This document shows, piece by piece, positions 26,870 to 35,326 of a DNA stretch of 64,000 nt (position 1 is its first letter; each line of letters begins with the position of its first letter). Source of the stretch: Amycolatopsis acididurans (GTDB lineage: Bacteria; Actinomycetota; Actinomycetes; Mycobacteriales; Pseudonocardiaceae); contig NZ_JAAXLS010000002.1 in assembly GCF_012328925.1 (NCBI RefSeq), forward strand, positions 434,001 through 498,000. Direction: 5' to 3'. Both the position numbers and the translations under genes were made by a program. The notes beneath the pieces are model-generated. The model saw nothing but the letters and a program-made list of their open reading frames with translations, had not been told where the DNA came from and made no database searches.

Positions 26870-28284
26870 CCCGCAGGCTCCTGCTGTCGTATCTGAGCAT
26901 CACCGTCCTCGTGCTGGCGGTGCTGGTGCTGCCGCTCGGATTGACCTTCGCCAACCACGAAAGCGATGTGCTGCTGGCCGGGATCGAGCGCGACGCCCAC
27001 GCGGTCGCCGCGCTGGTCGAGGACGACCTCGAAATGGGAAACCCGCCACGCATCGACGCGTTGCTGGCGCAATACCGGGCGGGCGGGGGCCGGATCGTCG
27101 TGGTGAACACCCGAGGTGCCGGCGTCGCGGACTCCGACGCCATCGGCGGAGCAGCGGAGGACTTCTCCACCCGCCCGGAAATCAGCGCCGCGCTCGAGGG
27201 CCGGCGGGCCGAGGGCATCCGCTGGTCGCAGACGCTCGGCCACAACCTGATGTACGTCGCGATCCCGGCCACCTCCGGCGGGGTGGTCCACGGCGCGGTG
27301 CGCATCAGTTACCCCACCACCGAACTGGACGCGCGCGTCCAACAGAACTGGCTGCGCCTGGGCGCGTTGTCGGCCACGGTGCTCGCCACGGTCACCGCGG
27401 TCGGGTTCGTGCTGGCGAGGGGTGTGACGCGGCCGGTGCGCGGCCTGCGCACTGTCGCCGGCCGGCTCAGCCAGGGCCAGTTGCAGGCCCGGGCCGACAC
27501 CCGGGTCGGGGCGCCGGAGTTGCGCTCCCTGGCCACCACCGTCAACACGATGGCCGACCGGCTGCAGCACCTGATGGCTTCGCAACGCCTGTTCGTCGCC
27601 GACGCCTCCCACCAGCTGCGCACCCCCTTGACCGCACTGCGGCTGCGGCTGGAAACCCTCGACCCGTACCTGCCGGCCGACCAGCGCCCCAAACTGGACG
27701 CGGCGCTGCGGGAAACAGTGCGGCTCGGCCGGCTGGTCGACTCGTTGCTGGCGCTCGCCCGCGCCGACGCGGGCATCGAACCCGTCGCGGTGGATGCGGC
27801 CGAGGTGGCCGCCGACCGGGTCACCACCTGGCGCCCGGCCGCCACGCAACGCGATGTCCGGCTGGACCAGCACACCGAACCGTGCCCGCCCGTCCTGGTC
27901 GTTCCGGGATCGCTGGAACAGATTCTGGACAACCTGCTGTCCAACGCGATCGCCGCCACCCCGCCGGGCACCGCCGTGACCGTCCACATCGGACCAGCTG
28001 GGCGGGATGCGATCGAGGTGCGGGTCAGTGATCGCGGTCCAGGCTTGAGCCAGGAGCAACGCGAGCGCGCGTTCGAACCGTTCTGGCGCGCGCCCGATGC
28101 CCCGCCCGGCAGCGGTTTCGGCCTGGGATTGGCGATCGCGCGGCGGCTGGCCGAAGCCTCCGGCGGCTCGGTCCGCTTCACCGACGTTCCCGGCGAAACC
28201 GGCGTGCAAGCCGTGGTGCGGCTGCCGGCGCAGCCCGCGCACGCGCCGAAGGGCAGCCCGGCGCCGTCCTTTACCTCTGGCTAA
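26866..28284 (+). CDS. Two-component sensor histidine kinase
   Basis: A 472-residue membrane kinase: helix 1 (about 7-29), an extracellular sensing domain of about 135 residues, helix 2 (about 165-186), a HAMP domain, the dimerisation helix with phosphoacceptor His249 in DASHQLRTPLTALRL, the N box in LDNLLSNAIAATP, and the G boxes DRGPGL and GSGFGLGLAIARRLAE. The stimulus is unknown. It is co-translated with the upstream regulator. The nearest downstream genes encode small exported proteins and flavin-based redox enzymes, suggesting an envelope redox or metal signal. Confidence 0.9.
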   Translation: MTRRLLLSYLSITVLVLAVLVLPLGLTFANHESDVLLAGIERDAHAVAALVEDDLEMGNPPRIDALLAQYRAGGGRIVVVNTRGAGVADSDAIGGAAEDFSTRPEISAALEGRRAEGIRWSQTLGHNLMYVAIPATSGGVVHGAVRISYPTTELDARVQQNWLRLGALSATVLATVTAVGFVLARGVTRPVRGLRTVAGRLSQGQLQARADTRVGAPELRSLATTVNTMADRLQHLMASQRLFVADASHQLRTPLTALRLRLETLDPYLPADQRPKLDAALRETVRLGRLVDSLLALARADAGIEPVAVDAAEVAADRVTTWRPAATQRDVRLDQHTEPCPPVLVVPGSLEQILDNLLSNAIAATPPGTAVTVHIGPAGRDAIEVRVSDRGPGLSQEQRERAFEPFWRAPDAPPGSGFGLGLAIARRLAEASGGSVRFTDVPGETGVQAVVRLPAQPAHAPKGSPAPSFTSG

Positions 28285-28397
28285 CCCCGTCCAGGCCTGC
28301 GACTGGCCGAGCCCCCCATAGCGTGGCAGCAAGCCCAGACAGCTCACCCTCCCCCGGGCTGTCCGGGCCCCCCACACACACGGACATGGAGGCCACC

Positions 28398-28667
28398 ATG
28401 AAACGCAGGACGGCGATCCTGGCGGCCGCGGGTGTCAGCCTGGCGCTGGTCGGCGGGAGCTCGGCAGTCGCGTTCGGCACCGATCTGTTCGGCGCCCGCG
28501 CCGCCGGCGGCCCCGGCGCGCTCCCTCCGGTGGTCAACACACAGAGCACCGTCGGCACGTCGGGCTCGGCACAGCCTCAGCGGGACGAGCGCGCCGCTGA
28601 GGGCGGGCATCCCGAGAGCGGGCAAACTCCGCCGGGAGCTCTCCCGGGCCACTCCGAGGACGACTGA
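28398..28667 (+). CDS. Small exported protein of unknown function
   Basis: An 89-residue protein starting at ATG 28398 behind ATGGAGG. MKRRTAILAAAGVSLALVGGSSAVAFG is a clear signal sequence, read here in two pieces: a basic head then a hydrophobic core of about 18 residues. The mature part is short, rich in Gly/Pro/Ser/Thr and charged residues, and ends in GHSEDD. No family is recognised. It lacks a full FMN-binding domain and the Ser/Thr-Gly-Ala-Thr flavinylation site that ApbE usually modifies, although it occupies the position such a protein often has. Confidence 0.65.
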   Translation: MKRRTAILAAAGVSLALVGGSSAVAFGTDLFGARAAGGPGALPPVVNTQSTVGTSGSAQPQRDERAAEGGHPESGQTPPGALPGHSEDD

Positions 28668-28671
28668 CGCG

Positions 28672-28914
28672 ATGAGCGGGCAGCCCCCTACCCCACCGCG
28701 TGCCGATGCCGGCGCATCACGATCCCGATCCACCGACCCCGCACGCGTGCTCGTGGCCGGGATCGCGGTCAGCGCCGCGATCACGCTGATGGCGGGCATG
28801 GCTGCGGCCGGCCGCTCAGCGCCCGCCACCACCCCAGAACTCGTCGCTCCCCAGACCGGCCTGTCGCTCGCCCCCTCCACCGCGCCACCGGCCACCACCA
28901 GCCGTGCGAGCTGA
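28672..28914 (+). CDS. Small single-pass membrane protein
   Basis: An 80-residue protein: a cytosolic Pro/Ala/Arg-rich head, one helix (VLVAGIAVSAAITLMAGMAAAG, about residues 26-47), and an extracytoplasmic Thr/Pro/Ser-rich tail. ATG 28672 lies four bases after the preceding stop, and its own end overlaps the ApbE gene by 11 bases, so it belongs to the operon. No family recognised; an anchor or accessory subunit of the redox chain is possible. Confidence 0.6.
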   Translation: MSGQPPTPPRADAGASRSRSTDPARVLVAGIAVSAAITLMAGMAAAGRSAPATTPELVAPQTGLSLAPSTAPPATTSRAS

Positions 28915-29815
28915 AGCCCGGTTCCCGGCGATGGGCAGCACCGCACACGTGCTCGTCCACGGACCCGGCGCGGGCGCGCTGGTGGACCTGGCCCGCGCAC
29001 GGATCGCCGAGCTGGGGAGCCGGTGGAGCCGGTTCCGCGAAGACAGCGAGATCAGTCGCGTCAACGCGCAGGCGGGCACCCCCACCTTTGTCTCCGCCGA
29101 CACACTCATCCTGATCGCGCGTGCGGTGGCCGGGTGGCGACGCACCGGCGGGCTGTTCGACCCGACCGTTCACGCGGCGATGCTCGCGCACGGCTACGAC
29201 CGTGACTTCGCGCTCCTGCACTCCCGAGAAGCCTTACCGCGCCCGGAGGCCGCGCGTCACCAGCCCGCCCCGGGATGCACCGGCATCACGCTCGACCTCG
29301 CGGCATCCCGGGTGGTGATCCCGCCCCGCACCGCACTGGACCCGGGCGGGATCGGCAAGGGCCTGGCCGCCGACCTGGTCTCCGCGCAACTGCGGCAGCA
29401 CGGCGCGACCGGCGTGCTGGTCAACATCGGCGGCGACGTGCGGGTGCGCGGACGGGCAGCCACCGGCGAGGGCTGGGTCGTCTCGGTCGCCGACCCCTTC
29501 TCCGCGGACGGGGAACTGCTGCGGCTCGGGCTACCGGCTGGTGCCGTCGCGACCAGCACCACCCTGCACCGCCGCTGGATGTCCGCGGGCCGGCCGGTCC
29601 ACCACATCATGGACCCGCGATCAGGTCGTCCCTCGGCCGGCGATCTGGTGTCGGCCACCGTCGTCACACGCAGCGCCTGGTGGGCCGAGGTCCTCACCAA
29701 GGCCGTCCTGCTCGCCGGCACCACCACGATCGCACCACCTCCGGCCGAGGTCGCGGCGGTCACCGCCGGCGGGCGGCACCGTGTGACCGACCGACTGCGG
29801 CCGGCACTGCGATGA
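28904..29815 (+). CDS. apbE: FAD:protein FMN transferase
   Basis: A 303-residue ApbE protein, which attaches FMN covalently to a Thr or Ser of extracytoplasmic redox proteins using FAD and Mg2+. Seen: MGSTAHVLVHGPG near the N-terminus, WSRFREDSEISRVNAQAG, the signature DPGGIGKGLAADLV, VNIGGDVRVRG, and HHIMDPRSGRPS. No lipobox is visible at the GTG 28904 start, unlike many exported ApbE proteins. The stop overlaps the ferric-reductase-like gene (ATGA). No FMN_bind-domain partner is present in the window, so its target is open. Confidence 0.92.
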   Translation: MRAEARFPAMGSTAHVLVHGPGAGALVDLARARIAELGSRWSRFREDSEISRVNAQAGTPTFVSADTLILIARAVAGWRRTGGLFDPTVHAAMLAHGYDRDFALLHSREALPRPEAARHQPAPGCTGITLDLAASRVVIPPRTALDPGGIGKGLAADLVSAQLRQHGATGVLVNIGGDVRVRGRAATGEGWVVSVADPFSADGELLRLGLPAGAVATSTTLHRRWMSAGRPVHHIMDPRSGRPSAGDLVSATVVTRSAWWAEVLTKAVLLAGTTTIAPPPAEVAAVTAGGRHRVTDRLRPALR

Positions 29816-31380
29816 ACCCGCAATTCTGGTGGTTCGCGGCACGGGCAGGCGGCCTCGTCGCGTGGGCGCTGCTGACCGCCACCGTGGTCTGGGGGTTGCT
29901 GCTGCGCACCCGCCTGCTGCCGCGCACGCCACCGCGATCCTTGTTGGGGCTGCACCGTTTTCTCGCCGGGCTCGCCGTCGCGTTCACCGCGCTGCACACA
30001 CTCGGCCTGCTGCTGGACACCTACCTCCGGTTCGGCGTCGTCGACCTGCTCGTGCCCTTCGCCGCGTCGTGGCGTCCCGTGCCGGTGGCGTTCGGGGTGC
30101 TCGCGCTGTACCTGCTGATCGCCGTCACCGTGACGTCGGTGTTGATGCGCCGCCTCGGCCGGAAGTGGTGGCACCGGGTGCATCTGGCTGCTTACCTGCT
30201 GTTCTGGCTGGCCACCATGCACTTGCTGACCGCAGGCACGGACAGCCGCCAGCCCGCGCTGCGCCTGCTCGTCGCGGGTGCGATCGCCGCGGTCTTGTTC
30301 CTCACGCTGGTGCGGGTGTTCGCCCCCGGCGCCACACCGCCCCGCGCCCCGTCGGCGCCGGCCTTTCACCCACTACGCGTCCTGCAGGTCCGCCGGGAGA
30401 CGCCCGCCGTGGTGTCGGTCCTGTTCGCCGTGCCACCGTGGCTGGCCACGGCCTACCGCCACCAACCGGGGCAACACGTCACGGTGCGGACCCGCGTCGA
30501 CCGCGGCGTCGTCTGCCGCCCCTACTCGATCTGCACCGACAGCGACGAGACCGGCGTGCGGATCGCGGTCGGGCACATCCCCGGCGGCCGTCTGTCCACC
30601 TGGATACACACCCGGCTGCGTGTGGGCGACGTGCTCGACGTCATGACGCCGACCGGCGTGTTCACCACCGAACCGGACCCCAGCCGCAGCCGGCACGTTC
30701 TCGCGGTCGCCGCGGGCAGCGCCATCACCCCGGTGATCACCATCATCGGCGCCGTGCTGGCCCGCGAACCCCGCAGCCGCTGCACCCTGGTCTACGGCAA
30801 CCGCACCACCGGCGACATCCTGTTCGCCGATCGCCTGGCCCGCCTCGAACACCAGTATCCCGGCAGGCTCCGGATCGTCCATCTGCTCAGCCGGGAGCAT
30901 CCCGCCGCGCCGCTCCACCACGGACGCATCAGCGCCGACACCCTGTCGGCCCTGCTCCCGCCACCCGGGCCCGATCCCGTCGACGCGTACCTGTGCGGGC
31001 CGACCGCGATGACCGGCGAAATCCGGGAAGCCCTCCTGCGCCGGGGACTGCGCGACGATCGTGTCCACAGTGAACACTTCACCGCCCCGTCCGCGAAAGC
31101 GCCTCCCGAGACCACGACTCACGAGCACGGCCGGCACGTCACGATCGTCCACAACGGACTTTCCAGCACGGTCGTCGCACGGCCCGGCGACACCGTCCTC
31201 GACTCAGGCCTGCGCGCGGGACTGGACCTGCCGTATTCCTGCCGGGCCGGCGTGTGCGGAACCTGCCTGGCCGTCACGGCCGGCCCCGGGCCGCAGCCGA
31301 TACTGACCTGCCAAACCCGCTCGTCGCCCGGGGCGACGGTCGACTTCGACGCCGCGCATCAGCGCCCGGCCGAGCGGTAG
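29812..31380 (+). CDS. Ferric-reductase-like membrane flavoprotein with C-terminal 2Fe-2S domain
   Basis: A 522-residue fusion. Residues about 1-160 form a ferric-reductase-type transmembrane domain with heme-ligand candidates LHRFLAGLAVAFTALHTLG and WWHRVHLAAYLLFWLATMH. Residues about 180-415 are a ferredoxin-reductase module: the FAD motif CRPYSICTDS, GHIPGGRLSTW, NAD(P)-binding VAAGSAITPVITII, and YLCGPTAMT. A plant-type [2Fe-2S] domain closes the protein: YSCRAGVCGTCLA plus a fourth Cys in ILTCQT. Electrons would run from NAD(P)H through FAD and the cluster to heme and across the membrane. Adjacent ApbE suggests a covalently flavinylated partner. Confidence 0.9.
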   Translation: MNPQFWWFAARAGGLVAWALLTATVVWGLLLRTRLLPRTPPRSLLGLHRFLAGLAVAFTALHTLGLLLDTYLRFGVVDLLVPFAASWRPVPVAFGVLALYLLIAVTVTSVLMRRLGRKWWHRVHLAAYLLFWLATMHLLTAGTDSRQPALRLLVAGAIAAVLFLTLVRVFAPGATPPRAPSAPAFHPLRVLQVRRETPAVVSVLFAVPPWLATAYRHQPGQHVTVRTRVDRGVVCRPYSICTDSDETGVRIAVGHIPGGRLSTWIHTRLRVGDVLDVMTPTGVFTTEPDPSRSRHVLAVAAGSAITPVITIIGAVLAREPRSRCTLVYGNRTTGDILFADRLARLEHQYPGRLRIVHLLSREHPAAPLHHGRISADTLSALLPPPGPDPVDAYLCGPTAMTGEIREALLRRGLRDDRVHSEHFTAPSAKAPPETTTHEHGRHVTIVHNGLSSTVVARPGDTVLDSGLRAGLDLPYSCRAGVCGTCLAVTAGPGPQPILTCQTRSSPGATVDFDAAHQRPAER

Positions 31381-31835
31381 GGTTGCGCGATCTCGGTACG
31401 CCAGGTCGCGGGATCGGGTTGTTCGCCCGGGTCGCTGAAGTAGGTCTCCCACGGGTCGCCTGCCGGTTCACCACCTCGTGCCTGGATCCAGGAGGTGATG
31501 GCGGCGTAGGCCGGTGCCATCGCATCGTAGGGCCCGATGTGCACCGTGACCGCGATCGTCCCCGCCGGCAGCGCCGAAGGCCGCACCTCACCGGCGGGTG
31601 TGATCGCCGCGTCGACCGGGAAGCCCGCTTCGACCCGGAACCGGCCGCCGTCGAGCTGGTGGTAGCGCGCGAACGGCGGACCGGCCGGTGCGATGCCCTG
31701 CTCGCCCAGGGTTTGGGCGATGGCCGCGTAGGTCTTGCCCAGCCATGGCCCGATCTCCGGCACCGCCAACGTGGCCTCGACGGCCGCGGCGTGCTGCGCG
31801 GCCTGGGTTCGGTCGTGAATCACGTACTCCGGCAT
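31359..31835 (-). CDS. GyrI-like / AraC effector-binding domain protein
   Basis: A 158-residue stand-alone effector-binding domain of the GyrI/SRPBCC-like (BtrG/AraE) type: a short N-terminal strand with RTQAAQHAAAVEATL, then PPFARYHQLDGGRFRVEAGFPV, AVTVHIGPYDAMAPAYAAITSW and DPWETYFSDPGEQPD, all typical. Such proteins bind small cationic or amphipathic molecules; some hydrolyse cyclopropanoid toxins. No DNA-binding domain is attached. ATG 31835 has GGGAGG upstream. Converges on the reductase gene with a 22-base overlap. Confidence 0.85.
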   Translation of the reverse strand: MPEYVIHDRTQAAQHAAAVEATLAVPEIGPWLGKTYAAIAQTLGEQGIAPAGPPFARYHQLDGGRFRVEAGFPVDAAITPAGEVRPSALPAGTIAVTVHIGPYDAMAPAYAAITSWIQARGGEPAGDPWETYFSDPGEQPDPATWRTEIAQPYRSAGR

Positions 31836-31951
31836 GGGCTCGGCCTCCCTGTGCGACAGCGCGACGGCGTGTCCGATCCGACCGCGCGACCGCACCCGCG
31901 AGATAGGGCACCTGCGCACCGCTTCCGGGGCCTTTCGTCCTTCCCCGCTGC

Positions 31952-32563
31952 TCAGGTCGCGGCGGCGTCGGATCTGTCGGCCGCCAGGGCGCCGATCACG
32001 GTCTTGACATCCGTTTTGGGACCTCGGTTGTAGGGAAGCTTGGACAAAACCATGCCCATCGCACACGTGTTGGTGACCGCCGCCGCGGCGAGCCCGGCAC
32101 CGACCGCCGTGCCGAGCAGATGCGCACCGGGAAGCACGAATCCGGCCAGACCGCTGACGAGCACGATGGACCCGGCCGCCAGACGAACCTGGCGCTCGAG
32201 GTCCCAGCGGGGCTTTCCGCGGACAACCGGGTAGTCCGCGGCTTCCCAGGCGAGCATGCCGCCGTCGAGCACGCGCAGGTTCGGCAGGCCCGCTTCCGCG
32301 AGAGCCTCCTGCGCCTGGCTTGCCCGGTCACCGGCACGGCAGATCAACAGGACCTGCTCGTCGAGGTGCTCCCGCAACTCGGCGCGGTGCTCGCGCAGGG
32401 TGTCGAGCGGGACGTTGTAGGCACCGGGAATATGGGCCGTCTGAAACTCGCCCGGGGTCCGCACATCGAGCAGCCGCGGGGCGCCGTCGCCACGCAGTAG
32501 CCCATGCAGGACGGCCGAATTCAGCTTGCCGGTGTTACTGGTCGAAGGTTTCGTGGTGGAAAT
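31952..32563 (-). CDS. Rhodanese-DUF2892 membrane protein (apparent ATT start)
   Basis: A protein of about 203 residues. The rhodanese domain reads RLLDVRTPGEFQTAHIPGAYNVPL and carries the active cysteine in LLICRAGDRAS (about C75). Two hydrophobic helices follow (AGSIVLVSGLAGFVLPGAHL and VGAGLAAAAVTNTCAMG), the DUF2892 part. The first ATG/GTG/TTG in frame lies inside the rhodanese domain (GTG 32464), too late. The only start giving the homologous N-terminus is ATT at 32561-32563, with GAGG five bases upstream. Its role is sulfur transfer from persulfides at the membrane; it is 45 bases downstream of the persulfide dioxygenase gene. Confidence 0.8.
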   Translation of the reverse strand: MSTTKPSTSNTGKLNSAVLHGLLRGDGAPRLLDVRTPGEFQTAHIPGAYNVPLDTLREHRAELREHLDEQVLLICRAGDRASQAQEALAEAGLPNLRVLDGGMLAWEAADYPVVRGKPRWDLERQVRLAAGSIVLVSGLAGFVLPGAHLLGTAVGAGLAAAAVTNTCAMGMVLSKLPYNRGPKTDVKTVIGALAADRSDAAAT

Positions 32564-32608
32564 GACTGCCTCGCAGAGAACGTGGGGATTGGGGAGAGAG
32601 AAAGGGGG

Positions 32609-33994
32609 TCAGTGCTGGACGACGGTTTCGGATAGCAGGAGCCAGGCGCCGTACCCGCCGAGCAGGTCGGACACGTCGTCCCGGCCCACGTGCCGCAGCA
32701 GGCTGGCCGCGATGGACGAGCGCAGGCCTCCTGCGCAGTGGAACACCACGGGCCGCTCGAGCGGGATCTCCTCGACCCGGTCGCGCAGCTGCGCGAGCGG
32801 GATGTGCAGCGAGCCTTCGATGTGCCCCTCCTGCCGTTCGCCGGGGTTGCGGACGTCGACGACGACCGGTGGCTGCTCCTGCTGAAGAGCCTCTCGGAGC
32901 TGCTCGGCGGTGACGCGGCTGGACCGGGTCAGTTCATCCTCCAGTGCCGGGAAGACGGACTCGGCTTCAGCGAGGTACCCGGCGACGCGGTCGAACCCGA
33001 TCCGGGCCAGCCTCGTCACGAGCTCGCGCTCCCGGCCTTCGGGCGCGATGACGACGACCTCCTGCCCGGGGCGCACCACTGTGCCCGTCTGCTCGGCGAA
33101 ACGCCCATTGGCGGGGACGTTCACCGAACCGCGCAGATGACCGGTGGCGAACTCCTGCGGATCGCGGCCGTCGACGAGCACCGCACCGCCGTCCCGCAGG
33201 GCCAGCACGTCCGCCGCGGTCAGCGGTCCCGCCGTCCCCGCATCGAACAGCTCGTGGTCCTGGCGGTTGAGTGTGGCGTCGTAGGCGAAGTATGCGGGCG
33301 CGGCCGCCTGATCGGCGGTCACCGCCGCAACGAACTCGTCTTCGGCCATCGGCGCGCAGGCGTAGTTGGTGAGGCGCTGCATCCCGATCGTCGACGATCG
33401 TTCGGTGGACAGGTTCTTGCCGCACGCGGATCCGGCCCCGTGCGCGGGGAACACCCGCACCGCGTCCGGCAACGACATCAGTTTCCGCTGGACGCTGTCG
33501 TAGAGCATGCGGGCCAGCTCGTCGGCCGTGACACCGACCGACGCCAGCAGGTCGGGCCTGCCCACATCGCCGATGAACAGGGCATCGCCGGTCAGCACCC
33601 CGTAGGCGACCTCGTCGTCGGCGTGCTCGTAGACCAGCACGCTGATCGACTCCGGGGTGTGACCGGGAGTCTCGATGATCTCGAGGGTCACCTCCCCCAG
33701 GCTGATGCGTTCACCGTTGGTGAGCTTGCGGATCGGGTACTCGGCCTCGGCGCGCCGGCCATAGCCGATCCACGCGCCCGTCTGCGCCGCCAGCTCCAGG
33801 TGACCGGCCAGGAAGTCGGCGTGGAAGTGGGTGTTGATGACGGCCTCGATCGTGAAGCCACGCGACTCCGCGTCGGCCAGGTATTCGGAGACATCACGGC
33901 GCGGATCGACGACGACCGCTTTGCCGGTGGTCTCGTCCGCGATCAGGTAGGAAGCCTGGGACAGGCATTCGAGGTAGTACTGGGCGAAAAACAT
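32609..33994 (-). CDS. Persulfide dioxygenase-rhodanese fusion (CstB-like)
   Basis: A 461-residue protein. Residues about 1-240 are an ETHE1/GloB-type metallo-beta-lactamase domain with the iron/zinc ligands in NTHFHADF (H56, H58, D60) and a later VFPAHGAGSACGK. Two rhodanese domains follow: the first (about 265-350) lacks a catalytic Cys; the second (about 365-455) has it in VFHCAGGLRSS (C420). This is the CstB architecture, which oxidises low-molecular-weight persulfides and releases sulfite or thiosulfate. GGAGG precedes ATG 33994. Two CsoR/CstR-like operators upstream indicate induction by sulfide or polysulfide. Confidence 0.9.
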   Translation of the reverse strand: MFFAQYYLECLSQASYLIADETTGKAVVVDPRRDVSEYLADAESRGFTIEAVINTHFHADFLAGHLELAAQTGAWIGYGRRAEAEYPIRKLTNGERISLGEVTLEIIETPGHTPESISVLVYEHADDEVAYGVLTGDALFIGDVGRPDLLASVGVTADELARMLYDSVQRKLMSLPDAVRVFPAHGAGSACGKNLSTERSSTIGMQRLTNYACAPMAEDEFVAAVTADQAAAPAYFAYDATLNRQDHELFDAGTAGPLTAADVLALRDGGAVLVDGRDPQEFATGHLRGSVNVPANGRFAEQTGTVVRPGQEVVVIAPEGRERELVTRLARIGFDRVAGYLAEAESVFPALEDELTRSSRVTAEQLREALQQEQPPVVVDVRNPGERQEGHIEGSLHIPLAQLRDRVEEIPLERPVVFHCAGGLRSSIAASLLRHVGRDDVSDLLGGYGAWLLLSETVVQH

Positions 33995-34015
33995 GGAACC
34001 TCCACATCGTGTTCC

Positions 34016-34031
34016 ATACCCATGGGGGTAT
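34016..34031. promoter_or_regulatory. CsoR/CstR-family operator candidate (ATACCCATGGGGGTAT)
   Basis: Inverted repeat ATACCC-ATGG-GGGTAT, 21 bases before the persulfide dioxygenase start. ATACCC/GGGTAT half-sites around a G/C-rich centre are the known form of CsoR-family operators, including persulfide sensors of the CstR type. The regulator gene is not in the window. Confidence 0.7.
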
Positions 34032-34162
34032 CTGGCAGTCCAGGTTAGCCCGGCTCTCGCGAACCGTCAAACGCCCTTCCTGCCAGGAAAAAAGGAGTGA
34101 TCGAGCCGGCCGGGGCGACCACGGAAACCGGTCCTGCGCGAACGGAATTCGCCGCATGGGAC

Positions 34163-34178
34163 ATACCCACGGGGGTGT
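34163..34178. promoter_or_regulatory. Second CsoR/CstR-like site (ATACCCACGGGGGTGT)
   Basis: Same pattern as 34016-34031 with one changed base in the right arm, 147 bases further upstream and close to the end of the Mrp gene. Two sites may allow cooperative binding, or this one may belong to a second promoter. The 225 bases between 33995 and 34219 hold no other gene. Confidence 0.55.
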
Positions 34179-34219
34179 GGCGCACACGTGGCCGGATTCG
34201 ACGCCGTCGCGCGAAAGTC

Positions 34220-35326
34220 CTACTTCACCATCAGCGGTAGCGAGCGGCCGAGCAGGCTGCGGCGGACGGCGGGCAGTCCGGCCCCGATCCGGAAGAGTTC
34301 CATCGCGGAGGGTGCCTCGGGCGAGCGCACCACCACCGGCACGCCCGCGTCCCCCGCTTCCCGCAGCGGCAGGTCGAGCGGCACCCTGCCGAGGACCTCG
34401 GTGCCCGCCTGTTCGGCCAGTGCGTCTCCCCCGCCGTGGCCGAACAGCGAGGTGCTGTCTCCGCAGTGCGCGCACACCGCGCCCGCCATGTTCTCCACGA
34501 CGCCGGCGATCGGCATGCGCGTGTCGCGCGCCATCCGGACCACACGCGCGGCCACCGTCCTGGCCGCGATCTGCGGAGTGGTCACCGCGAGCAGCGCGGC
34601 GTCGGGCACCAGCTCCAGCAACGACAGCGTGATGTCGCCGGTGCCGGGTGGCAGATCGAGCAGCAGCACGTCGAGCTCGCCCCAGCACACGTCGGCCAGG
34701 AACTGCTCGAGTGCCTTGTGCAGCATCGGGCCACGCCACATCACGGGCTGGTCCTCGGCGACGAAGAACCCGGTGGACATCAGGCGCACGCCGTGCGCGA
34801 GCACCGGCAGCATGAGCCCGCCGATCGCGATGGGGCTGCGCCGCACCCCGAACAGCTGTGGCACGGAATAGCCCCAGACATCCGCGTCCAGCAGGCCCAC
34901 CCGCTGTCCCTGGGCCGCGAGCGCCGCGGCCAGGTTGGCGGTGACGGTGGACTTGCCGACCCCGCCCTTGCCACTGGCGACCGCGTACACGCGCGGCGTG
35001 CGGCCCACGGGCGGCGAATCCGCGCGGAGCCGGTCCCCCAGCTCGGCCCGCGCGCGCTCGGGCAGCGGCGCCAGATCCACCGACACCCGGCGTACCCCGG
35101 GGACGCACGACACAGCGCCGCGCACCGCTTCTGCCAGGGCGTCGGCCGATGGATGCTCGCGGGCGAGCAGGTGCACCCGCACCCGGACCCGGCCACCCGC
35201 GTGGACCGAGACATCGTCGACGAGACCGAGGTCGGCGAGGGACACACCGGCCTCGGGTTCGAGCACGGCGCCCGCGACGGCACGGACCCGTTCTTCATCC
35301 AGGGACCAGGTGGCGAGCACGCTCAT
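34220..35326 (-). CDS. mrp: Mrp/NBP35-family P-loop ATPase (Fe-S carrier)
   Basis: A 368-residue Mrp protein. The N-terminal DUF59/MIP18 domain (about 1-90) is followed by the ParA-like ATPase with deviant Walker A VYAVASGKGGVGKSTVTANL, LLDADVWGYSVPQLFG, the DLPPGTGDITLSL motif, and VVENMAGAVCAHCG, whose CxxC can hold a bridging 4Fe-4S cluster. Family role: storage and delivery of Fe-S clusters. The ATG at 35326 overlaps the stop of the molybdo-oxidoreductase gene (ATGA), so it probably matures that Fe-S-rich enzyme. Confidence 0.92.
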   Translation of the reverse strand: MSVLATWSLDEERVRAVAGAVLEPEAGVSLADLGLVDDVSVHAGGRVRVRVHLLAREHPSADALAEAVRGAVSCVPGVRRVSVDLAPLPERARAELGDRLRADSPPVGRTPRVYAVASGKGGVGKSTVTANLAAALAAQGQRVGLLDADVWGYSVPQLFGVRRSPIAIGGLMLPVLAHGVRLMSTGFFVAEDQPVMWRGPMLHKALEQFLADVCWGELDVLLLDLPPGTGDITLSLLELVPDAALLAVTTPQIAARTVAARVVRMARDTRMPIAGVVENMAGAVCAHCGDSTSLFGHGGGDALAEQAGTEVLGRVPLDLPLREAGDAGVPVVVRSPEAPSAMELFRIGAGLPAVRRSLLGRSLPLMVK

